From: Paraniabella ginsengisoli
Lineage (GTDB): Bacteria; Bacteroidota; Bacteroidia; Chitinophagales; Chitinophagaceae
Length of the DNA: 64,000 nucleotides
Assembly: GCF_022513635.1 (NCBI RefSeq)
Contig: NZ_JAKWBL010000001.1
Coordinates: 1,798,001 to 1,862,000, forward strand
Direction of reading: 5' to 3'
Below, piece after piece: positions 52,015 to 62,236 of this stretch. The notes under the pieces were generated by a model. It had not been told where the DNA came from. It did no database searches and saw only the letters and a list, made by a program, of their open reading frames with translations. Both the position numbers and the translations under genes were made by a program. Within the stretch, counting starts at the first letter, position 1. Every line of letters starts with the position of its first letter.

Positions 52015-55000
52015 ATGCTTGAAAATTTATCAAAGGTTTTTGTTGTCATTGCATTGCAATTAATTGCGCTGGGCAGTATGGCGCAGAACTTTCCGCTAAA
52101 AGGAGAAGTAACAAACAGCAGCAATGAACCTCTACCCAATGTTACTATTTCCTCGGCACGTACCGCCGCAACGGTTATTTCCAAGACTGATGGTCAATTC
52201 GAGATCGAAGCCTCTGTCGGTGATTCGTTGTTATTTTCGTCAGTAGGATATGAAGGCCAAACTGTGGTAATAAAAAATCGCGATTTGCTACGTGTTGAAA
52301 TGGCCACCGTTGCTAATTCAATGGAAGATGTAGTGGTTATTGGTTATGGTACACAAAAGAAATCAGATCTTACAGGTTCGATTGCTGGCTTAAAAGCTAC
52401 AGACATAGAGCAATCAAGAAGTACTGATCTTATAACAGCGCTTCAGGGGAAAATACCCGGAGCCCGCATATTTTCTCAGTCAGGAGAACCAGGCGCGGCA
52501 ATGAACATACAGATCAGGGGTATCAGTTCTTTGTATGGATCTTCCTCTCCCCTTTTTGTTATAGATGGTATCCAATATGATATCAATGCCAATGAGATAT
52601 CTAGCTCGGGAAATGCCAATTTGGGAAGCAATTCTAATCCATTGGCAATGTTAAATCCATCAGATATTGAATCGATCGAAGTTTTGAAGGATGCCTCCGC
52701 AACAGCTATTTATGGATCCCGTGGCGCCAACGGAGTTGTTATCGTTACAACTAAATCAGGAAAAACAGGTCAGTCGGTAACTACTTACGATGGCTATGTT
52801 AGTTTTTCGAAAGCAGCCAATAAACTTAGGATGCTAAATGCAAATGATTTTATTGACTATCAAAGGTTGGTCAATCCACAATCTTCTTTGTTTTATAATA
52901 CTGATGAAAACGGAGAGCCTGACTTAAATAGCCCCAAAGACCCTTACTCGCTGCCACAACACGACTGGCAGGATGAAATGATGCAACAAAGCGTTACCCA
53001 AAATCATAACACCACATTAAGTGGAGGAGCTGGTAAAACAACTTATTCAGGCGGAGCTGGCTACCTCAGTGAAGAAGGAATCATCAGGAATAATACACAG
53101 AAGCGTTACACGATGCGGTTAAAAGTAGATCATGAAGCCAGCAAGAAAATTAAGCTGGGCCTGAATATGAACACTTCATATACCGACCTGTCCGGTTCAA
53201 TCAATACAGGTCAGGCAAATGCCTGGAATGGTGTTCTTCAGCAGTTGATAACAGCCAAACCTATTGATTATTTCGATTCAGATTTTGATGAAACTATTGG
53301 ATATGTAACGCCCCTGTCTATTATTGATAATATATATAAAAACACAGGAACATTTAAATCAATAGGCAATGGCTATGTTGATGCCGAAATTTTTAAAGAT
53401 TTAAAACTGAATATATCAGGTGGCGGAATTATTTCGAGCTCCAAGGGGAAAGAATTTTATTCCCGGTTTACAACGCTTGGGAATAATAATAATGGCGTAG
53501 GTATTATTCAGGAAAGAAGAAGTTTTAACTGGTATAACACAAACAGGCTTACTTACGACAAAAGCTTTAACGACAATAACCGATTGAATGTCATGGCTGC
53601 ATTTGAGGTTAACGGATATTTATTTGAAAGTAGCATGATGAGAAATAACAGTTATCCAGATGAGATTACGGGCATCGATGATATCAGCAAAGGTGCGATC
53701 GTAACCGGACTTAATTCAGAAAAATGGGTAAATAACCGTTTATCATGGTTGAGCCGGATTAATTATACGCTACTAAACCGTTATCTGTTTACAGCCAGTT
53801 TCAGGGCAGATGGATCTGATAAATTTGGGGCAGGTAACAAATACGGTTATTTCCCTTCATTCGCATTTGCCTGGAAAGTAGATCAGGAAAATTTTCTTAA
53901 AGACGTTTCGGCTATCAGCGATTTGAAATTGCGTTTGAGTTATGGTGAAACTGGAAATGAACGTATTCCTGCTTACTCTTACGCCGGAAAAATGGTAAAT
54001 GCTTATTATGCTGCAGATGGAATTTCGGCATACGGATTAGCCCCTTCCTCACTCGCGAACCCAAATCTGAAATGGGAAACCACGGTGCAATACAATGCTG
54101 GCTTAGATCTTGGCTTGTTGAAAAACCGGTTGACTTTTACTGCCGATTTTTATTTGAAGCAAACCAAAGATATGCTGTTGCCTGTTTTGATCCCATCGCA
54201 ATCGGGTTATAAACAACAGTGGCAAAACATAGGAAAGATTGATAATAAAGGAATCGAATTCCAGGTAACATCACAAAACATTCAGCAAAAAGATTTTCAA
54301 TGGACAACCAACTTCAACATTAGTTTCAATTCAAACAAAATAAGAAGCCTTGGCTCGTTGGATTATATACCAGTTGTAATGGATAATGGCGTGATCACCA
54401 ATCTGGGAAGAGTAAGTGTTGGACAACAATTGGGAACTGCCTACGGGTACGTATTTGACGGCGTTTATCAAATATCACAATTCGACTGGCAAAACAATAG
54501 CGATCCTTCTATTCCACATGCAGAGCGCACCTACAGTTTAAAACCAGGGGAAGTAAACGTAGCAGGTACTGCTGTTTTGCCAGGATCTTTTAAGTTTAAG
54601 GATTTGAATAATGATGGTATTGTAGATGAAAATAGCGACCGAACTTTCATATCCAATAGTTTGCCAAAACATTTTGGAGGAATCAACAATACCTTTAATT
54701 ATAAAAACTTTGAGCTTAATGTATTCTTCGAGTGGTCTTATGGCGCCGAAATTTTCAATCTTGGAAAGATTGCGCTGGAAGGATTGAGTAATAACAATAA
54801 TATTTCGAAAGATTTTTATGATAACCGCTGGACTCCTGAAAATCCAACCAATGAATATGGCGATTTCAGAGGCAGCAACGGACTTACCGGAGGAAATACA
54901 ACTTACAGATTCGCTTCCTCATATTATGTTGAAGATGCATCTTATTTACGGATGCGTAACCTGACGCTCAACTATCATTTACCAAAAAATTGGATTGGGA

Positions 55001-55176
55001 AAATTGGTTTAAAAGGAGCTAAAGTTTATGTCACTGGCAACAACTTATGGCTTTTAACGGATTACTCAGGATATGATCCTGATGTAAGTTTTAGCGACCC
55101 GCTATTTTCCGGGTTTGATAGAATTTCTTATCCGCGGGTTAAGTCCTTTATTATTGGAGCCGCTATTAATTTTTAA
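52015..55176 (+). CDS. susC: SusC-type TonB-dependent outer-membrane transporter
   Basis: Imports oligosaccharides across the outer membrane with SusD as lid. Intact, 1053 aa. Signal ending LIALGSMAQ; carboxypeptidase-like regulatory domain (about 28-105: GEVTNSSNEPLPNVTISSAR); DVVVIGYGTQKKSDLTGSIA bridging to the plug; plug features GKIPGARIFSQSGEPGAAMN, IQIRGISS, IEVLKDASATAIYGSRGANG; then the 22-stranded barrel to AAINF. The N-terminal carboxypeptidase-like domain without an STN domain indicates control by HTCS rather than an anti-sigma relay. susD follows after a 109-bp gap. Confidence 0.96.
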   Translation: MLENLSKVFVVIALQLIALGSMAQNFPLKGEVTNSSNEPLPNVTISSARTAATVISKTDGQFEIEASVGDSLLFSSVGYEGQTVVIKNRDLLRVEMATVANSMEDVVVIGYGTQKKSDLTGSIAGLKATDIEQSRSTDLITALQGKIPGARIFSQSGEPGAAMNIQIRGISSLYGSSSPLFVIDGIQYDINANEISSSGNANLGSNSNPLAMLNPSDIESIEVLKDASATAIYGSRGANGVVIVTTKSGKTGQSVTTYDGYVSFSKAANKLRMLNANDFIDYQRLVNPQSSLFYNTDENGEPDLNSPKDPYSLPQHDWQDEMMQQSVTQNHNTTLSGGAGKTTYSGGAGYLSEEGIIRNNTQKRYTMRLKVDHEASKKIKLGLNMNTSYTDLSGSINTGQANAWNGVLQQLITAKPIDYFDSDFDETIGYVTPLSIIDNIYKNTGTFKSIGNGYVDAEIFKDLKLNISGGGIISSSKGKEFYSRFTTLGNNNNGVGIIQERRSFNWYNTNRLTYDKSFNDNNRLNVMAAFEVNGYLFESSMMRNNSYPDEITGIDDISKGAIVTGLNSEKWVNNRLSWLSRINYTLLNRYLFTASFRADGSDKFGAGNKYGYFPSFAFAWKVDQENFLKDVSAISDLKLRLSYGETGNERIPAYSYAGKMVNAYYAADGISAYGLAPSSLANPNLKWETTVQYNAGLDLGLLKNRLTFTADFYLKQTKDMLLPVLIPSQSGYKQQWQNIGKIDNKGIEFQVTSQNIQQKDFQWTTNFNISFNSNKIRSLGSLDYIPVVMDNGVITNLGRVSVGQQLGTAYGYVFDGVYQISQFDWQNNSDPSIPHAERTYSLKPGEVNVAGTAVLPGSFKFKDLNNDGIVDENSDRTFISNSLPKHFGGINNTFNYKNFELNVFFEWSYGAEIFNLGKIALEGLSNNNNISKDFYDNRWTPENPTNEYGDFRGSNGLTGGNTTYRFASSYYVEDASYLRMRNLTLNYHLPKNWIGKIGLKGAKVYVTGNNLWLLTDYSGYDPDVSFSDPLFSGFDRISYPRVKSFIIGAAINF

Positions 55177-55285
55177 ATGAAGAAATCATGAAATGGAGCA
55201 TAAAAATTATCAAGTTATTAATACCCAAAACGATGATAATTTTTTGCGGAATTCCATCTGACCATTAAAGAAAAAAAATAAACAG

Positions 55286-56910
55286 ATGAAAATCGTATTA
55301 TATATAACCCTGATCCTTGCTTCATGCTCTATTACATCTTGTAAAAAAGTTTCCTGGAAGCTAAGCCGTACTCTTTTATTGAAACAGAAAAGTTCTATAA
55401 AACTGCTGCTGATGCAGAGTCTGCATTAGTGGGCTGCTATAATATGCTGAACAGTTCGGCTTATGGCCGCATGTTTGGTGAAACCGTACTTTATCTGCTC
55501 AACGGCAGTAATGACGAATGTATAACCAGGTCCGGTGTAGCTAATTCTATTTCGCCTTTTGGAAGCGGATCTTATACTGCTTCAGAAACTGAGTTAAAGA
55601 ATATTTGGGAGGCTTTATATGCTGGAGTAAATCGTTGCAATCATCTTATTGAAAAAATAGATGCTATTGAAATGAATGCAGGTAGAAAATCAGAGATAAA
55701 AGGAGAAGCATTGTTTCTTAGAGGCTTTTACGAAATGTACCTGGCGCTTATGTTTGGTGCCGTACCTGTAAACACAGAACCTGATCCTGATTTCTTTACT
55801 CCTCGTTTGTCTTTACAGGAAGTTTACGATCAGATTTTATCAGATTTTTCCACTTCCGCCAACATGCTTCCTAATCGGGCCGCAATTGCCGGGCGTGCTA
55901 ATAAGTGGAGTGCAGAGGGTATGCGGGCTAAGGTGTATGCGTATCTTGCTTCATGCAAAACAAATAATGTAGGTTCCGATCTGGAATTGGAATTGAATCA
56001 TTTCTCCTGGGCTAACGCTTCTGTAATGTATGACAGCGTTGACCAGATCACAACAAGGATCATCAGCCAAAGCGGTTTTAAGTTAACGGATCAATACAAT
56101 TATTTATTTCGTGAAACGACACGCCCTTGGCAGTATGAAGAATGTTTATTTACAGTTGAAGGCTCATCAACCGCAACCAATAGTGTAGGTAACCGGCTTA
56201 ACCAGGCCTGGCTACCACAGGGAAATGTAAACACACGTGGTGGTAGCGGCTCTAAATGGTTTGTACCAACAGCAGAAGTTTATAAGCGCTATCATGCGTC
56301 GGATGTAAGAAGAAACCATAATCTTACAGGAAGTATTCCCGGAGGAGATAATGCGCCTGTTGAAATCATAGAAAATGTGAGATACTATGTTCCTGCTACA
56401 GCCAACATAACGACAAATGCTTATGGCATTGGCAAATACAGATATAGAGATCCTGTCTTAAAAGAAATTTCGCCATTTATGAGCGATGGAGCAATTCCTT
56501 TGCTTCGCTATGCCGATATACTACTTTTAAATGCTGAAGCTATGTATTATAAGGGTGATGAAGCTGGTGCAAGAGCAATGTTTGTACCTATTCGTCAAAG
56601 AGCGCTTTATGGCACCACTACTGATTTGGCTACTTTAACAACGGCCTATCAGAAAGCAGATTTTGTTGAAGAGCTTTTAGATGAACGTTCCCGCGAGCTT
56701 TGTTTCGAAGTAGGTATCAGACGTTTTGATATGATTCGTTTTGGCAAATTGAATAGCACAATTACGAGCTTGCCAATAACAGGAGGATTTCATAATATAA
56801 ACTCATTACCGATATTGAAAACCAACTGGCAACCCTATAAAATATGGTTTCCCATTCCTACCGCTGAACTGGATCTAAACAAAAACCTGGTTCAGAATGA
56901 TGGTTACTAA
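55286..56910 (+). CDS. susD: SusD-family glycan-binding lipoprotein, one frame break
   Basis: Surface glycan-binding lid for SusC, about 541 aa after correction. ATG 55286 opens MKIVLYITLILASCSITSCK with a lipobox at ITSC (or LASC). The A6 run 55343-55348 is one base short; corrected reading is SCKKSFLEAKPYSFIETEKF, the usual SusD N-terminus. TPR-like blocks RCNHLIEKIDAI, GEALFLRGFYEMYLAL and RYADILLLNAEAMYYKGDEA follow, and ELLDERSRELCFEVGIRRFD MIRFGK is the C-terminal signature. The 109-bp gap to susC is longer than usual and holds a hydrophobic 26-codon frame from 55193 that I do not call as a gene. Confidence 0.93.
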
Positions 56911-57063
56911 TTAAAATGTTTTTTGATCATTAAGATAAGTACAGCATCGCTAAAACTTATTTAATATTGAAATAAACGATCGGTTATTTTTATAGTCAAA
57001 GACAAGTTCTATACTGTGGTTTACGTTAGCAATTGTTCGTATCCCAGTTCAATAAAAATAAGT

Positions 57064-58458
57064 ATGGGAAGATCTTACATAAGGAAAACAGGATTATTGG
57101 TTTTGGTGTTCGTTCAAACAACGTTTTGTTTTAGTCAAAAGCCAAATATTGTTTTAATAGTTGCAGACGATTTAGGATGGACAGATCTCGCTTGCTATGG
57201 AAGTGATTTTTACGAAACCCCGAACCTTGATCAGCTGGCAGCGAAAGGCATGAAATTTACGCAGGCATACGCTGCATGTAATGTTTGCTCCCCGAGCCGC
57301 GCCGCAATTATGACCGGAAAATATCCGGCCAGAACACATATTACAGATTGGATAAAAGGACACCAGCGGCCTTATGCGCGCTTGCTTCCTCCGGACTGGA
57401 CCATGCAATTGCCACTTGAAGAAACAACGATTGCCGAACTGTTGAAGTCACAAGGATACGCCACTGCATCTATCGGAAAATGGCATCTGGGTGATGATGA
57501 AAAATATTATCCGGAACATCAGGGATTTGATGTAAACATTGGAGGATATTACAAAGGCTCTCCTACCAGCTATTTTTCGCCTTACAAAAATCCCAGGTTG
57601 AAAGATGGAGTAACTGGTGAACAGCTTACTGATCGCCTGGCAGATGAAGCGATTCAATTTATTAGTACAACCCACAATAGGCCCTTTTTTGTTTATCTCC
57701 CGTTTTATGCGGTACACACACCGTTGAAAGCAAAGGACGAAGATCTTTCTTACTTCAAAGCCAAAATTGATACAAGTAAAAATCATCAGAATCCCGTCTA
57801 TGCAGGATTGATCAAAAACATGGATCGAAATATTGGCAAGCTGATAAATGCATTACAACAATTACAACTTGATAAAAACACTTTGGTGATTTTTACCAGC
57901 GATAATGGCGGACTGATTGGCAACCGGCAAAACCGGGAGAAACAAGTAACTTCCAACTACCCGCTTAGAGAAGGGAAAGGAACAGCATACGAAGGCGGAA
58001 CACGCGTTCCTGCTATATTTTATTGGGCCGAGCATATAAAACCAGGCAGCACTGATACACCTATTATCAGCATGGATATGTTTTCAACCATTGCTGGTGT
58101 TGCAGGTTTGCATGGAAAGGATATTCCAGTAAATGATGGGGCAGACATTTCACCCCTACTGTTAAAACAGGAAAAGTTATCAAATCGAAATCTTTACTGG
58201 CATTACCCACATTATCATTCACAGGGTGCAACACCTTACAGCGCCATTCTGGAAGGTGATACAAAACTCATCTATTATTATGAAACCGGGAAGAAAGAAT
58301 TATACAATTTAAAAAACGATATTGGCGAACGACATGATCTAAGCGATAAAGAAAAAGGAAATACGGAACGTTTGTATTTGTCACTACAAAAATGGCTGAA
58401 GGAAACCAATGCGCAATTGCCCGTCATTAACCCGAATTTTGATAAAAAAGAGAAGTAG
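57064..58458 (+). CDS. PUL sulfatase A (formylglycine type)
   Basis: Exported sulfatase of 464 aa, intact. Signal GLLVLVFVQTTFCFSQ fixes the start at 57064 rather than 57016. VLIVADDLGWTDLACYGSDF has the metal Asp pair; VCSPSRAAIMTGKYPAR holds the formylglycine Cys in CxPSR. ASIGKWHLGDD, VYLPFYAVHTPLKAK and IFTSDNGG supply Lys, His and Asp-Asn. The end KELYNLKNDIGERHDLSD is typical. First of three sulfatases after susD, 153 bp downstream. The sulfate position and sugar are unknown; subfamily needs a SulfAtlas comparison. Confidence 0.92.
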   Translation: MGRSYIRKTGLLVLVFVQTTFCFSQKPNIVLIVADDLGWTDLACYGSDFYETPNLDQLAAKGMKFTQAYAACNVCSPSRAAIMTGKYPARTHITDWIKGHQRPYARLLPPDWTMQLPLEETTIAELLKSQGYATASIGKWHLGDDEKYYPEHQGFDVNIGGYYKGSPTSYFSPYKNPRLKDGVTGEQLTDRLADEAIQFISTTHNRPFFVYLPFYAVHTPLKAKDEDLSYFKAKIDTSKNHQNPVYAGLIKNMDRNIGKLINALQQLQLDKNTLVIFTSDNGGLIGNRQNREKQVTSNYPLREGKGTAYEGGTRVPAIFYWAEHIKPGSTDTPIISMDMFSTIAGVAGLHGKDIPVNDGADISPLLLKQEKLSNRNLYWHYPHYHSQGATPYSAILEGDTKLIYYYETGKKELYNLKNDIGERHDLSDKEKGNTERLYLSLQKWLKETNAQLPVINPNFDKKEK

Positions 58459-58516
58459 AGAAAGCGCAATACCAGGCTCCTGAATAAAAAAATTATAGTA
58501 CAACCTTACAAAAAAT

Positions 58517-60600
58517 ATGAATAAAAAGATCTTCACGATTTTCAGAATCACATTAACGTTATCGGCTTTGCTATTGTTATGGAATTATTCATTAATAGCA
58601 CAAACATCAAAAAAGCCCAATATTATTTTTATACTGGTTGATGATTTGGGATATGGCGACCTCGGTGCTTTCTTTCAGAATCAGCGGAAACAAAATGGCG
58701 ATAAAAGCGAGCCCTGGCTGTTAACTCCTCAACTTGATAAAATGGCTGCAGATGGAGCTATGCTTACTGAACATTATACAGCAGCCCCGGTGTGTGCGCC
58801 TTCAAGAGCTTCGCTATTAACGGGCATGAGCCAGGGACATGCTAACGTACGCGATAACCAGTTTGACAAAGCTTTGGAAAATAACTACACAATGGGCAAC
58901 GTGATGCAGCTTTCAGGCTATAGCACAGCAGCCATTGGCAAATGGGGTTTGCAGGGCAAATCAAAGACTGGCACTAAATGGCCAGCCCATCCTTTAAAAC
59001 GTGGTTTCGACTACTACTTCGGATACATTGCACATGGTGATGGCCACGAACATTACCCCAAAGAAGGTTTATACAGGAAGCCAAAAAAGTTTGGGAAAAT
59101 TATACAGAGATCAGCGATCAACTTGACAAATGTTACACCGGCGATTTGTTTACCGCCGTTGCCAAACGGTATATAGTAGATCATAAAAAAGCAAAGATGG
59201 ATCAAAACCTTTTTTATTTACCTCGCTTACGACACGCCTCATGCAGTTCTTGAATTGCCCACACAAAAATATCCCACTGGCGGAGGTTTAAAAGGCGGCG
59301 TTCAATGGTCGGGCAAACCAGGAAACATGATCAATACAGCGTCAGGAACCATCGACTCGTACATGTATCCCGAATATCAAAACGCTACTTACGATCATGA
59401 TAAAGATGCGGCCACACCCGAAAAACCATGGCCCGACACTTATAAGCGGTATGCTTCGGTTACCCATCGAATAGATGATCAGGTAGGTGATTTGTTACAA
59501 TTGCTAAAGGACCTTCATATTGATGATAATACACTTGTTGTTTTCACTTCAGACAATGGGCCTTCAAAAGAATCTTATCTGCCTAAAGAATATGTATCTT
59601 ATGAAGCAGATTTCTTCAACACCTTCGGTCCATTTGATGGTATTAAAAGAGATTTGTATGAAGGGGCCTTCGTGCCGCAACTATCGCCTGGTGGCCAGGT
59701 TCTATTAAGCCCAACACAGTTGTTAACGCACCAAATATTTCTTACGATTGGTTGCCTACATTCATAAATGCAGCCGGACAATCCGCACCGGTAAGATGTG
59801 ACGGCGTATCATTACTGCCATCACTCATTGGGAAAGGAAAGCAGGATGAAAGTCTTGTTTACGCTGAATACTTTTTCTCGGGCAAATCACCTGGTTACAA
59901 TGAATTTGCTCCGGCTCATCGCAATAAGATGAGAAATCAAATGCAAATGCTTCGTTTTGGCGACACGGTGGCGGTTCGATATAACATCCAATCATCAGCT
60001 GATGATTTTGAGATCTATCAAATAAAAACAGATCCTCAACAAACAAAAAACCTTGCTTCTCAAAGCCCGGCTATGCAGGAATACCTGAAGAATCGTGTAT
60101 TACAAATCAGAATGGAAGACAGCAGCGCAGCCAGGCCTTACGACAATTCTTTAATACCTGCTGTTACCACTACCGCTTCACTTCAGCAAGGATTAATCGC
60201 AAATACATTTGCCTGTAATACATCCTGGATTCCCAGCACGGCAACGTTGAAGCAATTGTCAACAAAAGTTGTTTCAATGCCTACGCTTTCTGAAAAGAGT
60301 CAAAACCTGTTTGTTTTTGATGGATATATTTATGTACCGGAAGATGGGACTTATACATTCAGTTTATCGGCCGGTTACAAAGCTTTTTTCAAACTTCATG
60401 ATATTAAAGCAATAGATGCCGACTATGGGTATAAATCCAATACAGCAAAAAAGGTTACACTTAAATTGACAAAAGGCTATCACCCGCTTAGTCTTTATAG
60501 CTTAACAGAAAAAATTGGTTCAGCAAGCAATGTGAAATTGCAATGGAGCCATAACAATAGTTCGTTGAAAGATATTCCTGCTGCATCCTTCTTCCATTGA
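58517..60600 (+). CDS. PUL sulfatase B with C-terminal PA14-like domain, four frame breaks
   Basis: Exported sulfatase of about 695 aa after correction. NIIFILVDDLGYGDLGAFF (metal Asp pair), VCAPSRASLLTGMSQGH (formylglycine Cys), AIGKWGLQGK and VFTSDNGPSKES are the active-site blocks. The C-terminal 130 residues (FVFDGYIYVPEDGTYTFSLS, YHPLSLYSL, VKLQWSHNNSS) form a PA14-like carbohydrate-binding domain. The breaks are A6 59083-59088, A6 59184-59189, T6 59210-59215 (together restoring VWENYTEISDQLDKCYTGD and KPFFIYLAYDTPHA) and G4 59663-59666 (restoring GLRAATIAWWPG). All four add one base and the total is divisible by three. Confidence 0.87.
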
Positions 60601-60633
60601 TCAATGCAGGGATGCCAGAATATATTGTATCGT

Positions 60634-60740
60634 CGTTCCGACCGCAGCGAAGCGAAGTGGAGGAATCTCGTTTGCGGGGACGCTGCATGTACAGAGAGAT
60701 TGCCCGGCTATACTGCGTTCCGCTCGCAATGACGTCATGG
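60634..60740. repeat. Interspersed repeat, copy 2
   Basis: Between two sulfatase genes: CGTTCCGACCG, GTGGAGGAATCTCG, GAGAGATTGCCCGG and CGCTCGCAATGACG appear in the same order as in the copy at 27669-27768. It sits inside the presumed PUL operon and could attenuate transcription or split the mRNA. Confidence 0.72.
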
Positions 60741-60787
60741 AGAAAATGATATAAGAATAATTTAAATAATTTATCCCAAATAAAAAC

Positions 60788-62175
60788 ATGAAAAAAATTA
60801 TCTATATTTTATTACTGTTTATTGCAATAACAAGCAATGCCCAACAAAAACCTAATATTGTTTACATACTTGCTGATGATATGGGTTGGAAAGATGCTGG
60901 CTTTACAGGTAGTGATTTTTACCTGACCCCGAATTTAGACAAGCTGGCAAAGCAGGGAATGGTTTTTACCAATGCTTATGCAGCGGCCGGCAACTGCGCT
61001 CCCAGCAGGGCTTGTTTTGTATCGGGACAATATACACCACGGCATGGAGTGTACGCGGTAACCAGCACTAAACGCGGGCCTGTAAAACAAATGAGATTAG
61101 AACCCATACCTAACTCAGAAGAAGTAGCGCCATCTGTCTACACCATTGCAGAAGGGCTTCACGATGCAGGTTACAGAACAGCGATCTTTGGAAAATGGCA
61201 TTTAGGTAAAAGAGCAGGTACTTTGCCTGGCGACCAGGGATTTGATGTAGATGGTTCTTTTAATCCTCCTGATGATAAAGATTTCCAGGAAACAAATGAC
61301 CCGAAAGGAATATATCGGATCACTAATGGAGCATGTGAGTTCATGGAAAAAAATAAAGACCATCCTTTTTTTATATATGTATCCCATCATGCTACACATA
61401 TGTCTATTCAGGCAAGAAAAGAAATGCTTGACAAGTTCAACGACAAAGCGGGAAAGCTGCAAAAGAATAAACGTTTTGCTGCAATGAATACGCAGATGGA
61501 TGATGGTATTGGTATATTGTTACAAAAAATCAAAGACCTGGGTATCGAAGACAATACGCTGATCATTTTTACATCAGATAACGGAGGCCTGCCGCAATCA
61601 CCTCAAGCTCCATTGCGCGGATATAAAGGCATGTATTACGAAGGAGGCATAAGGGTTCCGTTCATTGCCCGTTGGCCTAAAACTATAAAAGCCGGAACAG
61701 TACAAAACACCCCGATCATCATGTTGTTGACATGTTTGCCACATTTATGGACATTAATAAAAAAGCGGTTCCATCAGATAAAATTCTGGATGGCAAGAGC
61801 CTGGTATCTTTATTCAAACAAGAAAAAGACCTTGAACAGCGCTCCATCTTCTGGCATTTTCCTGGTTATCTCGATAAGCCAAACCCTGGCTCACGTGATG
61901 ATGTTTTCAGAAGCAGGCCTGTATCTACTATTAGAAAAGGAGATTGGAAACTTTTGTTATTCCATGAAGAATGGATGCTTGATGGTGGCCGCGATAAACT
62001 TACTCAAAACAACAGCATTGAGCTGTACAACCTGAAAGATGATCTTAGTGAAACAAAGAACCTGGCCAATTTTAATCCCGCTAAACGAGATGAACTTCTG
62101 AAAGAATTGTTTAAAATAATGGAAGGAACAGGTGCTAAGATGCCCGATCAAAAAAATCCACTTTACAAGAAATAG
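60788..62175 (+). CDS. PUL sulfatase C, one frame break
   Basis: Exported sulfatase of about 462 aa after correction. Signal MKKIIYILLLFIAITSNAQ; IVYILADDMGWKDAGFTGSD F (metal Asp pair); NCAPSRACFVSGQYTPRHG (formylglycine Cys in CxPSR); IFGKWHLGKRAG, YVSHHATHMSIQ and IFTSDNGG. The break is the C4 run 61710-61713. A fifth C changes NTPIIMLLTC to NTPDHHVVDMFATFMDINKK and joins the second frame. That frame ends with LKDDLSETKNLANFN and a normal C-terminus. Transcribed with the other PUL sulfatases. Confidence 0.9.
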
Positions 62176-62236
62176 CAGCAACTCCTTAACCTGAATATAA
62201 AAAGAAAAGTCGTAAGGCTTTCAATAAAATAAAATA

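Noticed and set aside
55193..55273. 26-codon hydrophobic frame between susC and susD.
   Set aside because: Too short, no family and no clear start signal; it may be leftover spacer sequence.
41754..62175. Decay of the PUL (GH20, GH95, HTCS, SusD and two sulfatases all frameshifted).
   Set aside because: All changes are one-base losses and housekeeping genes show the same rate. Catalytic motifs are intact in the corrected proteins.
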